From the NCBI GenBank assembly GCA_900317065.1, contig ONFK01000162.1:1-7646 (forward strand): a DNA stretch of 7,646 bases, read 5' to 3'. The notes under the pieces were generated by a model. It was not told where the DNA came from. It ran no database searches and saw only the letters and a list, made by a program, of their open reading frames with translations. Made by a program: the position numbers and the translations under genes. Source of the stretch: an uncultured Bacteroidales bacterium (GTDB lineage: Bacteria > Bacteroidota > Bacteroidia > Bacteroidales > UBA932). This document shows, in pieces, positions 1-6,767 of the stretch. The stretch's first letter is position 1. Every line of letters begins with the position of its first letter.

Positions 1-176
1 GCCAGAAGCAGGCGAATGCGCGTGGCCGTGATGGGTGCGCCATCGGCCGAAACCAAGTCGTGCGCGCAGATGTGCGTTCCCGAACGCTGCGCCCAGGCAC
101 GCAGCTCGGCAACCGTGCCCTCCTCCTTTGCCAGCGAGAAGAACGCCTGCGCGTATCGCTCAGCGACCGGATTCAT
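1..176 (-). CDS. ATP synthase delta subunit (AtpH) N-terminus joined to RibF-like fragment, partial at window edge
   Basis: The frame opens with ATG at 174-176 and runs off the left edge, giving 58 codons. Residues 1 to about 19 (MNPVAERYAQAFFSLAKEE) match the start of F1Fo ATP synthase delta subunit, the stator protein linking F1 to subunit b. From about residue 20 the text (GTVAELRAW, then DGAPITATRIR) no longer looks like AtpH. It resembles the end of the FAD synthetase domain of bifunctional RibF, where a DGxPVSSTRIR-type motif follows a GTxxxL segment. The start is well supported by an AAGGAG box 7 nt upstream and by a 17-nt overlap with the end of the AtpF frame, as expected for an atpF-atpH pair. 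The AtpH assignment is fairly secure. The RibF assignment rests on one motif and is tentative. The join is near 100-120. Confidence 0.6.
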   Translation of the reverse strand, partial: MNPVAERYAQAFFSLAKEEGTVAELRAWAQRSGTHICAHDLVSADGAPITATRIRLLL

Positions 177-555
177 CCTGGATCTCCTTCACGAAGGACT
201 CGAGCGCGCGCTGGTCCTGCTCCGCGAGGTCGTCCTTGCCCATCAGCTTGGTGCTGGCGGCGAGGGCGACATCGACGATCTCGCGCTGGAGATCCTTGCG
301 CATCTCTGCCTTCTGCTTCTCGATCGTGGCATTGGCATTCTCGAGGGTGGCCTCCGCTTGGCGTGCGGCGTCCTCGAGGATGCGCTCCTTCTCGGTGTTC
401 GCCTCGTCCTTGGCGCTCTCGATCATGCTCTTGACGCGGTTCTGCATCGCCCTGAGCTCCATGTCGGCGTTCGCCTTCTCCTCGGCAGCCGCCTCCTTGA
501 GCTTCTCTGCGTCGGTGAGGCGGCTCTGCATGAGGTTCTGCCGCTTCGCGATCAT
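160..555 (-). CDS. atpF: ATP synthase F0 subunit b, C-terminal part lacking its membrane anchor
   Basis: This is the AtpF portion of the fused frame (residues 247-377), starting at MIAKRQ and ending DESGR. Subunit b forms the peripheral stalk of F1Fo ATP synthase: an N-terminal transmembrane helix, then a long dimeric helix that meets delta. The segment is Ala-, Glu- and Lys-rich with little Pro or Gly, includes ILEDAARQAEATLENA and ends in the KLMGKDDL region, as subunit b does. About 131 residues are present against a usual length of about 160-170, so only the membrane anchor and its border are lost. The adjoining atpH start confirms the identity. Its wording differs from the Bacteroidota AtpF I know, and a hand count of the line at 241-300 gives 39/60 G+C against 29/60 for 961-1020 in the dipeptidase part. 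Confidence 0.75.
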   Translation of the reverse strand: MIAKRQNLMQSRLTDAEKLKEAAAEEKANADMELRAMQNRVKSMIESAKDEANTEKERILEDAARQAEATLENANATIEKQKAEMRKDLQREIVDVALAASTKLMGKDDLAEQDQRALESFVKEIQDESGR

Positions 556-1293
556 CTCGCGGCCGTCCGGATTGTCATCGTCAAAATCGGAGTATCGGTC
601 CGACAGGAAACAAGGGAAAATACTCATGCAAGAGACCCCTCCGTTTGCGGCTATTCCGGCCAGAAGTTCATCGGGAAGATTCCTCTTGTGTGAACAAAGA
701 GAACTGCAGCATCCATGGGTATAAGCGACAGGTTTGGATGAGCAATCCAGCACATCCCTAACCGTCGCGTTGGATGTGTGCGCGACATCCACCAGCATAC
801 CGACCGAATTCATCTCCCGGACCATTTCCTTTCCCCTGGGGCTGAGACCTCCCCAGGTTCCGGCTCCGGTGCATGAATCGCAAAGCCCGTTGTCGGCGCT
901 GTGACAGAGCGTGACATATCGTACACCTTCTTTATAGAGGCGCTCCAGCATTCCCTTCCTGCCCAGCAGGGCTGAACCGTTTTCCAATCCTATAAAAACC
1001 GATACAAGCCCATTTGATGCGTTGTGACGCAAACTATTCTCGTCAAATGCGAAGGCCACACGGCTTTCGTTGGCCTCGACCTGCCGCTTGAGAGAGTCAA
1101 GCAAGACCAGGGCATAATCCGCAGCATCGGCCTCATTCAAGGAAGCCGGGATATAAAGGGCAAAGAAAGACGCTGTTATTCCCCCGCGCTGCATCTTCGG
1201 GAAGTCGACCTGAACTCCGGGATTGTCTTTTCCGAAGTCTCTTCCACGATACATCATCGTTGGAGCATCGCAGTGTGCATCAATTATATACAT
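160..1293 (-). CDS. Chimeric ORF: M19 membrane dipeptidase N-terminal two thirds fused in frame to ATP synthase subunit b
   Basis: This is an uninterrupted 377-codon frame made of two unrelated parts. Residues 1 to about 237 are a peptidase family M19 (renal/membrane dipeptidase-like) zinc dipeptidase. Visible ligand motifs are H7 and D9 in DAHCDAP, E104 in IGLENG, H172 in DVAHTS and H193 in YTHGC, followed by KRNLPDELL. The family's later barrel strands and last metal-ligand Asp (DFDG-type motif) are missing, so this part is unlikely to be active. Residues from about 247 to 377 are the charged, helical cytoplasmic part of AtpF without its N-terminal membrane anchor. The ATG at 1291-1293 lies 8 nt after the ABC-F stop, with only AGG/AAAGG purines upstream, so the dipeptidase start belongs to the right-hand gene run. 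I read this as two truncated genes joined artificially, not a working fusion. Confidence 0.8.
   Translation of the reverse strand: MYIIDAHCDAPTMMYRGRDFGKDNPGVQVDFPKMQRGGITASFFALYIPASLNEADAADYALVLLDSLKRQVEANESRVAFAFDENSLRHNASNGLVSVFIGLENGSALLGRKGMLERLYKEGVRYVTLCHSADNGLCDSCTGAGTWGGLSPRGKEMVREMNSVGMLVDVAHTSNATVRDVLDCSSKPVAYTHGCCSSLCSHKRNLPDELLAGIAANGGVSCMSIFPCFLSDRYSDFDDDNPDGREMIAKRQNLMQSRLTDAEKLKEAAAEEKANADMELRAMQNRVKSMIESAKDEANTEKERILEDAARQAEATLENANATIEKQKAEMRKDLQREIVDVALAASTKLMGKDDLAEQDQRALESFVKEIQDESGR
184..189 (-). promoter_or_regulatory. Shine-Dalgarno site for atpH
   Basis: On the minus strand this reads AAGGAG, 7 nt before the ATG at 176. It lies inside the end of the AtpF frame. It is the most canonical ribosome binding site in the window and contrasts with the mostly weak sites of the right-hand genes, which fits a non-Bacteroidota origin for this end. 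Confidence 0.65.
550..585. other. Chimeric junction between dipeptidase and AtpF
   Basis: Dipeptidase-like text ends near FLSDRYSDF (residues 229-237) and AtpF-like text is clear from MIAKRQ (residue 247, at 553-555). The intervening DDDNPDGRE cannot be assigned to either side. Codons become GC-richer from about 560 leftwards. No insertion sequence, repeat or integrase site is visible at the join. Confidence 0.7.
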
Positions 1294-1301
1294 ACCTTTA
1301 C

Positions 1302-3209
1302 CTAATCTATCAGTTCACCCCACTCGTCCGTTTTTGCATCAAGATCTCTCTTGCATTCAAGGTACTCCCGCGTGAGTTCCATGACATCGTCTCCCTCGCC
1401 GGGCGACGAAAGCACACCCTCTATCTGCTTCATACGGGCTTCCAGTTTTTCTATCTCTTTCTCGAGGAAATCCACCCGGCTCCTCCGTTTCTTCTCCTCC
1501 TTGCTCTTCGCCTTCATTTCCTGATAGTCGGCCTTAGCCGGTGCCGTAGCCGTATCCTTGGTGGAAACATCGTTGCTGCGCTCCAGCTCCTGCAACGACT
1601 CCAGACGCCTGATCCGCAGGAAATCGGAGACGCCTCCAAGATATTCCTTCACGTGACCGTCGCGGAACTCGTAGACCTTGTCTACCAGTCCGTCGAGAAA
1701 GTCGCGGTCGTGCGAGACTATCACCAATGTGCCGTCATAGGCCTTCAGCGCCTGTTTGAGTATGTCCTTGGACTTGATGTCCATATGGTTGGTAGGCTCG
1801 TCCAATGCAAGCAGATTGTGACTCTGCAGCATCAGTTTCGCCATTCCCAGGCGGGCCCTCTCTCCTCCGCTGAGCACGGACACCCGCTTGTCGATGTCCT
1901 CTCCGCGGAAAAGGAACTGGGCGAGAATGTCACGCAGTCTGGCACGGATGTCTCCCACTGCAATCCTGTCCAATGTGCTGAAAACCGTTTCTTTCTTGTC
2001 AAGCACATCCTCCTGATTCTGTGCGAAGTAACCGAAATCCACATTGTGCCCGAGCCTGGATTCTCCGCCGGCAGGTTCCAGTTCTCCGACTATCACGCGC
2101 ATCATCGTGGTCTTTCCTTCGCCGTTGCGCCCGACGAAAGCGACCTTCTCCCCTCTTTTTATTTCTATTTCCGCATTCCGGAAAACGACTTTCTGAGGAT
2201 AGGCGACAGTCAGGTCCGTGCATTTGTATGCAATGTCGCCGGAGCGGGGAGCCGGCGGGAACTTTACGGTAAGGGTGGCATTGTCGGTCTCGTCGATCTC
2301 AATTCTCTCAAGCTTTTCGAGGGCCTTGATCCGGCTCTGAACCTGGTTCGACTTGGTTGGCTTGTAGCGGAAGGCACGGATGAAATCCTCCGTCTTCTCT
2401 ATCATGCGCTGCTGGTTTTCGTAGGCCGCAGTCTGCTGGGCTATCCTCTCCGCCCGGAGTTCGGTATACTGGGTATAAGGCACTTTATAATCGTAGATGC
2501 TCCCCAGCATCAACTCCACCGTCCGCCTGGTGACATTGTCCAGGAATCGTCTGTCGTGCGAAACCAGCATCACAGCGCCTTTGTAGTCTTTCAGATAGCT
2601 TTCCAGCCATTCGATAGACTCTATGTCCAGATGGTTGGTGGGCTCGTCGAGCAACAGCAGATCGGGTTGCTTGAGGAGTATCTTAGCGAGCTCTACCCGC
2701 ATGTTCCAGCCCTGGCTGAAGGTTTCGGTCGGCCGGTCAAGCTCCGAGGGCAGGAAACCAAGACCCAGAAGAGTGCGCTCGGCCTGCACCTTGGGAGGCT
2801 CCGAATGGAACACGGACAGCCTGTCATTCAGCTCATTCAAATATTCAATCAACTGGCCGTATTCCGCTGATTCAAAATCGGTTCTCTCCCCCAGCTCCCT
2901 GGTAATCCTCTCCACTTCCCTCTCTGCCTCGTTGCTCTCGTCGAAGGCGGTCATGGCTTCGTCCAGCACACTCCTGCCCTTATGGTGCTCCATTATCTGA
3001 GGGAGGTATCCTATGCTCACATGCTGAGGCTTGTCCACACTTCCGGATGTCGGATTCATCTCTCCGCAGATAATCTTCATAAGCGTACTCTTGCCCGCGC
3101 CATTTTTGCCAACGAGTCCGATCTTGTCGGACTCGCTGATATGGAAATTGATGCGGGAAAAGAGCTCCCAACTTCCGAAACTGACGGTAAGATTGTTGAT
3201 GGATATCAT
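1302..3209 (-). CDS. ABC-F family ATPase, YheS-like
   Basis: This is a soluble twin-ATPase protein of 635 aa with no membrane segments. ABC-F proteins bind the ribosomal E site and help translation; some confer antibiotic resistance. The first domain has Walker A GKNGAGKST at 34-42, a degenerate signature FSQGW at 164-168 and Walker B ending DEPTNHLD from 188. The second has Walker A GRNGEGKTT from 360, signature LSGGE at 446-450 and DEPTNHMD from 470. The linker between them carries the FRYKPTKSNQVQSRIKALE-type interaction motif. The last 80 or so residues are a Lys/Glu-rich coiled coil (EKEIEKLEARMKQIEG). Length and linker resemble E. coli YheS more than EttA. Nothing marks it as a resistance type. 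The start ATG overlaps the thioesterase stop as ATGA, implying translational coupling, and it ends in TAG 8 nt before the dipeptidase start. Confidence 0.93.
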   Translation of the reverse strand: MISINNLTVSFGSWELFSRINFHISESDKIGLVGKNGAGKSTLMKIICGEMNPTSGSVDKPQHVSIGYLPQIMEHHKGRSVLDEAMTAFDESNEAEREVERITRELGERTDFESAEYGQLIEYLNELNDRLSVFHSEPPKVQAERTLLGLGFLPSELDRPTETFSQGWNMRVELAKILLKQPDLLLLDEPTNHLDIESIEWLESYLKDYKGAVMLVSHDRRFLDNVTRRTVELMLGSIYDYKVPYTQYTELRAERIAQQTAAYENQQRMIEKTEDFIRAFRYKPTKSNQVQSRIKALEKLERIEIDETDNATLTVKFPPAPRSGDIAYKCTDLTVAYPQKVVFRNAEIEIKRGEKVAFVGRNGEGKTTMMRVIVGELEPAGGESRLGHNVDFGYFAQNQEDVLDKKETVFSTLDRIAVGDIRARLRDILAQFLFRGEDIDKRVSVLSGGERARLGMAKLMLQSHNLLALDEPTNHMDIKSKDILKQALKAYDGTLVIVSHDRDFLDGLVDKVYEFRDGHVKEYLGGVSDFLRIRRLESLQELERSNDVSTKDTATAPAKADYQEMKAKSKEEKKRRSRVDFLEKEIEKLEARMKQIEGVLSSPGEGDDVMELTREYLECKRDLDAKTDEWGELID

Positions 3210-3613
3210 TTGTCGTACTTTTCCATCAGTTTCCGGAACTGTTCAGGACAGCCCATTATCCGGCCCGTATTGCCGTTCATGAAGCCCAGGGTGACCACAC
3301 CGTCGGCACAGAGCACGCCGTTCTGATTATATACGGCCTGCTTCACCACCAGTTTTGCCATCGGCAGGCTTTCAATATCGGCAGTCACCCGCAGCACGTC
3401 CCCTATCCTTGCTGAAGCATGATACTTGACCTGTATGCCTGCAACAGGGAAAACGATGCCGTCGGCCTGGCACTTCTCGATTCCATAGCCCCACGAAGAG
3501 ATCATCTCGTCACGCGCGCACTCGAAGTAGCGTATGTAGTTGCTGTGATGCACGATACCCATGGGATCGGCCTCATAATAGCGCACGGGGATGGTGGTCT
3601 CGAAATGTATCAT
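3206..3613 (-). CDS. Acyl-CoA thioesterase, YbgC/4-hydroxybenzoyl-CoA thioesterase family (hotdog fold)
   Basis: This 135-aa protein has the usual length for a single hotdog domain. Near the N-terminus it carries RYYEADPMGIVHHSNY, the family motif, whose Asp (D16) is the catalytic residue in the 4-hydroxybenzoyl-CoA thioesterase/YbgC group, followed by the conserved YFECAR helix. Family members hydrolyse acyl- or aroyl-CoA thioesters in the cytoplasm, probably as homotetramers; the substrate cannot be read from this sequence. Both ends are ATGA overlaps: its ATG (3611-3613) overlaps the valS stop and its TGA overlaps the ABC-F start. Its translation is thus probably coupled to both neighbours. 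Only a weak AAGG lies upstream. The protein appears complete. Confidence 0.9.
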   Translation of the reverse strand: MIHFETTIPVRYYEADPMGIVHHSNYIRYFECARDEMISSWGYGIEKCQADGIVFPVAGIQVKYHASARIGDVLRVTADIESLPMAKLVVKQAVYNQNGVLCADGVVTLGFMNGNTGRIMGCPEQFRKLMEKYDK

Positions 3614-4533
3614 AATCCAAGGGCCTTAAGCGAATTCTCCAGAGCTTCGATACGCTGCAGGGCGTCGGCTTCCTTCTTGCGCTCGGCGGCAATCACGGAC
3701 TCGGGGGCATGTGCGACGAATCCCTGATTGGAAAGCTTCCCGCGCACGCCTGCGAGGAACTTCTTCTGATATGCCAGGTCGGCTTCCAGTTTGCCACGCT
3801 CCTCGTCGACGTTCACGAAATCTGCAAGAGGCACGCTCATCTGCACCGTGCCCACGATGAAGGATGCGGATGCTCCTTCCGCTGCACCTTCCTTGACATT
3901 GACATTGCCGAGCTTGGCGAGAGCCGGATAGAGTTCCGCGAGGGTATCATCGGCCACATAGAGGTCCAGCACCTGCTTCGCGGGAATTCCCTTCTGTGCC
4001 CTTATGGCGCGGACGTTCACTATGGCATCCTGCAGGAGAACGAACTTGTCGAGGAATTCCGCACTGAAGGGCCCTGCTGCGGGAGTGCGCTGATACATTA
4101 TGGTCTCGCCCGGATTGCGCTTCTCCATCACCTGCCAGAGTTCCTCGGTGATGAAAGGCATAACGGGATGTATCAGTTTGATCAGCTTGTCGAAGAAACT
4201 GACCGTAGCTTCGTAGGTAATGCCGTCGATCGCACCGCCGAACGCCGGTTTCACAAGCTCCAGATACCAACTGCAGAAGTCGTCCCAGAAGAGCTTGTAG
4301 ATTGCCATCAGGGCGTCGGAGATACGGAACTTGCCGTAGTGGTCCTCCACCTCGGTGATGGTGCGGCTGAGAAGGTTGTCGAACCATTTGACGGCCTCGA
4401 GTGCATATGCAGGCTGCTCGGCCTTGGTGTCCACGCTCCAGCCGTTGATCAGCCTCCATGCGTTCCAGATCTTGCCGCAGAAATTGCGTCCCTGCTCCAC
4501 CTGCGACTCATCGTAGAAGATGTCGTTGCCAGC
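3610..4533 (-). CDS. valS: Valyl-tRNA synthetase, C-terminal part (out of frame with the N-terminal part)
   Basis: Recognisable ValS text resumes in a different frame at AGNDIFYDESQ (from about 4533) and runs 307 codons to TGA at 3610. It contains the anticodon-binding helical domain (EQGRNFCGKIWNAW, then FWDDFCSWYLE and HPVMPFITEELW) and the C-terminal coiled-coil arm (ADLAYQKKFLAGVRGKL, ending ENSLKALGL) typical of valyl enzymes. It has no start codon of its own; the first possible one is a GTG at 4500 inside conserved sequence. It is therefore the detached end of the gene at 4508-6184. Its stop overlaps the thioesterase start by 4 nt. The two pieces plus the missing stretch would total about 880 residues, normal for this family. 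Confidence 0.9.
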   Translation of the reverse strand, partial: AGNDIFYDESQVEQGRNFCGKIWNAWRLINGWSVDTKAEQPAYALEAVKWFDNLLSRTITEVEDHYGKFRISDALMAIYKLFWDDFCSWYLELVKPAFGGAIDGITYEATVSFFDKLIKLIHPVMPFITEELWQVMEKRNPGETIMYQRTPAAGPFSAEFLDKFVLLQDAIVNVRAIRAQKGIPAKQVLDLYVADDTLAELYPALAKLGNVNVKEGAAEGASASFIVGTVQMSVPLADFVNVDEERGKLEADLAYQKKFLAGVRGKLSNQGFVAHAPESVIAAERKKEADALQRIEALENSLKALGL

Positions 4534-6184
4534 GATCCGGGCTGTTGCCCAGGGTCTTGCTCATCTTGCGTCCGAGCTTGTCGCGCACGATTCCCGTGAG
4601 ATACACGTTGTGGAAAGGCACGTCGCCCATGAACTCGTTTCCTGCCATGATCATGCGGGCCACCCAGAAGAATAGGATGTCCGGACCGGTGACGAGGTCG
4701 TTGGTAGGATAATAATAGGAGAGATCCCTGTTGGGCTTGTGCTCAGGGTGTCCGGGACGCTCGGTGTCGAACACGCTGATGGGCCAGAGCCAGCTGCTGA
4801 ACCATGTGTCGAGGACGTCTTCGTCCTGACGCAGGTCGGCTGCGGTATAGGCTGGATTGATGGCCTGGGCGGCCTTCAGGGCCTCTTCCGGAGTAGATTC
4901 CACCACTATCTTGCCGTCCGGCAGATAATAGGCGGGAATCTGCTGACCCCACCAGAGCTGGCGGGAGATGCACCAGTCGTGCACGTTTTCCATCCAGTGG
5001 CGATAGGTGTTGCGGTATTTGTCCGGAATGAGTTTCACTGCACCGCTCTCGACGGACTCCAGGGCCTTGGCAGCCAGATCCTCCATCTTGAGAAACCACT
5101 GGGCGGAGAGTTTGGGCTCGATGACGGCGTTGGTGCGCTCGGAGTAACCCACGGGCGAGGTGTATTCTTCCACCTTCACCAGATTGCCGGATTCCTCCAG
5201 CATCTTCACTATGTTCTTCCTGGCCTCGAAACGGTCCTGACCCACAAGGATCTGGGCCTTTTCGTTCAGGCGGCCGTGATCGTCGATGATGTCCATCACA
5301 GGCAGGTTGTGCCTCAGGCCGATTTCGTAGTCGTGCGCGTCGTGGGCGGGCGTAACCTTGAGGCAGCCCGTTCCGAAATCCATCTCCACGTAATCGTCCT
5401 CGATCACAGGTATCTCCCTGTTGATCAGAGGGATGAGCACCTTCTTGCCATGCAGGCGGAAGTGCCTCTCATCCTTGGGATTCACGCAGATCGCGGCATC
5501 GGCCATGATGGTCTCCGGACGCGTGGTCGCAATCACCAGATAGTCGTCGGTAGGATTGCCGGCGCCGTCGGAAATATAGTACTTCAAATGATAGAAGTGG
5601 CTCTTTGTATCGCGGTGGATGACCTCCTCGTCGCTCACCGCGGTAAGCCCTTCGGGATCCCAGTTGACCATACGCACACCCCTGTAGATCAAACCCTTCT
5701 TGTAGAAATACACGAAGGTGTTGATCACGGCCTTGGAAAGTTCCGGATCCATGGTGAACTTGGTGCGATCCCAGTCGCAGGATGCGCCGAGCTTGCGGAG
5801 CTGCTGAAGGATGATTCCTCCGTGCTCCTCCTTCCACTCCCACGCGTATTTGAGGAACTCTTCGCGGGTGATATCCTCTTTGGAGATACCCATGCCCTTG
5901 AGTTTGGCCACCACCTTGCTTTCGGTGGCGATGGATGCGTGGTCGGTGCCGGGCACCCAGCAAGCGTTCTTGCCGTCCATGCGGGCCTTGCGGATGAGCA
6001 CGTCGTTAAGGGTGTTGTTGAGCACATGGCCCATATGAAGGATACCCGTCACGTTGGGCGGAGGTATCACGATGGTATAAGGTTCACGGGAATCGGGCTC
6101 CGAATGGAAGCAACGGTTGTTGATCCAGTAAGAATACCACTTGTCCTCCACTTCGGAGGGATTGTATTTAGCGTTCAGTTCCAT
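4508..6184 (-). CDS. valS: Valyl-tRNA synthetase, N-terminal part, frameshifted after KMSKT
   Basis: This is a class I aminoacyl-tRNA synthetase that charges tRNA-Val and edits misactivated threonine. Counting from ATG at 6184, the HIGH-type motif HMGH is at 50-53 after PPPNVTG. The CP1 editing domain shows TTRPETIMAD, DFGTGCLKVTPAHD and neighbouring blocks. WCISRQLWWGQQIPAYY and DTWFSSWLWP follow, and the KMSKT loop is at about 540-544. After LGNSPD the frame reads nine unrelated codons and stops at 4508. An in-frame TTG at 6193 is possible, but ATG at 6184 gives the usual MELNAKYNP start. The start overlaps the Maf gene by 17 nt. KMSKT instead of KMSKS is ordinary for this group. As written, the product would lack the anticodon-binding domain and be inactive. 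Confidence 0.93.
   Translation of the reverse strand: MELNAKYNPSEVEDKWYSYWINNRCFHSEPDSREPYTIVIPPPNVTGILHMGHVLNNTLNDVLIRKARMDGKNACWVPGTDHASIATESKVVAKLKGMGISKEDITREEFLKYAWEWKEEHGGIILQQLRKLGASCDWDRTKFTMDPELSKAVINTFVYFYKKGLIYRGVRMVNWDPEGLTAVSDEEVIHRDTKSHFYHLKYYISDGAGNPTDDYLVIATTRPETIMADAAICVNPKDERHFRLHGKKVLIPLINREIPVIEDDYVEMDFGTGCLKVTPAHDAHDYEIGLRHNLPVMDIIDDHGRLNEKAQILVGQDRFEARKNIVKMLEESGNLVKVEEYTSPVGYSERTNAVIEPKLSAQWFLKMEDLAAKALESVESGAVKLIPDKYRNTYRHWMENVHDWCISRQLWWGQQIPAYYLPDGKIVVESTPEEALKAAQAINPAYTAADLRQDEDVLDTWFSSWLWPISVFDTERPGHPEHKPNRDLSYYYPTNDLVTGPDILFFWVARMIMAGNEFMGDVPFHNVYLTGIVRDKLGRKMSKTLGNSPDRWQRHLLR
4531..4537. other. valS: Internal deletion and frameshift junction in valS
   Basis: On the minus strand GAT (Asp of LGNSPD) is followed by a single C and then GCT (Ala of AGNDIFYDE). 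Family members have about 22 residues here, roughly a P-x-E-L-I-x-K-Y-G-A-D-G-V-R block. About 65 nt are therefore missing, which changes the frame. The count of 65 is inferred from remembered family spacing; the frame change itself is visible directly. Confidence 0.88.
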
Positions 6185-6764
6185 AATCTGCAAATTTAAT
6201 CAATTCCTCGTAAACTTTATGTACGGGGAAGCCCATAACGTTGTAAAAAGATCCGCTTATGCCCGTTATGGCGGCATATCCTATCCATTCCTGGATTCCA
6301 TAGGCCCCTGCCTTGTCGTAGGGGCGGAAAGTGTCGATGTAGTAGAAGATTTCGTCGTCGCGAAGTTCGCGGAAATGCACAAGGGTGGAATCGGTGACGG
6401 TCTCGCAGCGGACGCAGTCGCGCACGGTCACGGCCGTTATCACCTCATGGGTGCGCCCGGACAGAGTCCGCAGCATCTGCACGGCCTCCTCCCTGGAGTG
6501 AGGCTTTCCCATGATCAGACCGTCGAGCAGCACCATGGTGTCGGATGTTATGAGGATTTCATCGTTTTCCAGCGGCCGGTGGAAGCCTTTGGACTTGCCT
6601 TCCGACATCAGCGCAGGGACCTGCGAGTGCGGTACGTCAGGACTGAAGTTCTCCTCGAAGTTATTGCACGTATCCACCTCGAAATCGACATTAAGGCCTG
6701 CAAGCAGATCGCGCCTGCGGGGAGAATTGCTCGCCAGAATCAGCTTCTTTCCTTTAAGATCCAT
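6168..6764 (-). CDS. maf: Maf-like nucleoside triphosphate pyrophosphatase (dTTP/UTP type)
   Basis: This 198-aa cytoplasmic protein has the typical Maf length. Family members hydrolyse non-canonical or excess nucleoside triphosphates (dTTP, UTP and modified bases) to monophosphate and pyrophosphate. Visible motifs are LASNSPRRRDLL near residues 10-21, SDTMV with the catalytic-type Asp at 75, MGKP at 85-88, LSGRTHEVIT at 101-110, DKAGAYGIQ at 150-158 and ISGSFYNVMGFP at 169-180. The YhdE-like blocks favour the dTTP/UTP subgroup over the m7GTP (YceF) subgroup. The family's usual ADT reads SDT here, but the Asp is kept. The ATG lies 3 nt after the KdsC stop, and its end overlaps valS by 17 nt. 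The protein appears complete. Confidence 0.93.
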   Translation of the reverse strand: MDLKGKKLILASNSPRRRDLLAGLNVDFEVDTCNNFEENFSPDVPHSQVPALMSEGKSKGFHRPLENDEILITSDTMVLLDGLIMGKPHSREEAVQMLRTLSGRTHEVITAVTVRDCVRCETVTDSTLVHFRELRDDEIFYYIDTFRPYDKAGAYGIQEWIGYAAITGISGSFYNVMGFPVHKVYEELIKFADYGTER

Positions 6765-6767
6765 GCG

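Noticed and set aside
534..568. GATC at 550-553 near the dipeptidase/AtpF join and at 4534-4537 at the valS join, suggesting ligation at a restriction site
   Set aside because: GATC is frequent by chance, the exact breakpoints cannot be fixed, and the third join (90-125) has no GATC. A ligation origin is not supported.
1260..2870. Long plus-strand open frame of 536 codons opposite the ABC-F gene, with similar long ones at 4739-6199 and 6141-7529
   Set aside because: Each lies antisense to a protein with clear family motifs, and none shows recognisable domains or convincing initiation. Long antisense frames are expected opposite GC-rich codon usage.
1302..3209. ABC-F protein as an antibiotic resistance determinant
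   Set aside because: Length, linker and C-terminal coil resemble housekeeping YheS-type members, and the gene sits inside a housekeeping run with no mobile element or leader peptide.
4567..4581. KMSKT instead of KMSKS in valyl-tRNA synthetase
   Set aside because: KMSKT followed by LGNSPD is, as far as I recall, the normal form in Bacteroidota ValS, so it is not a defect.
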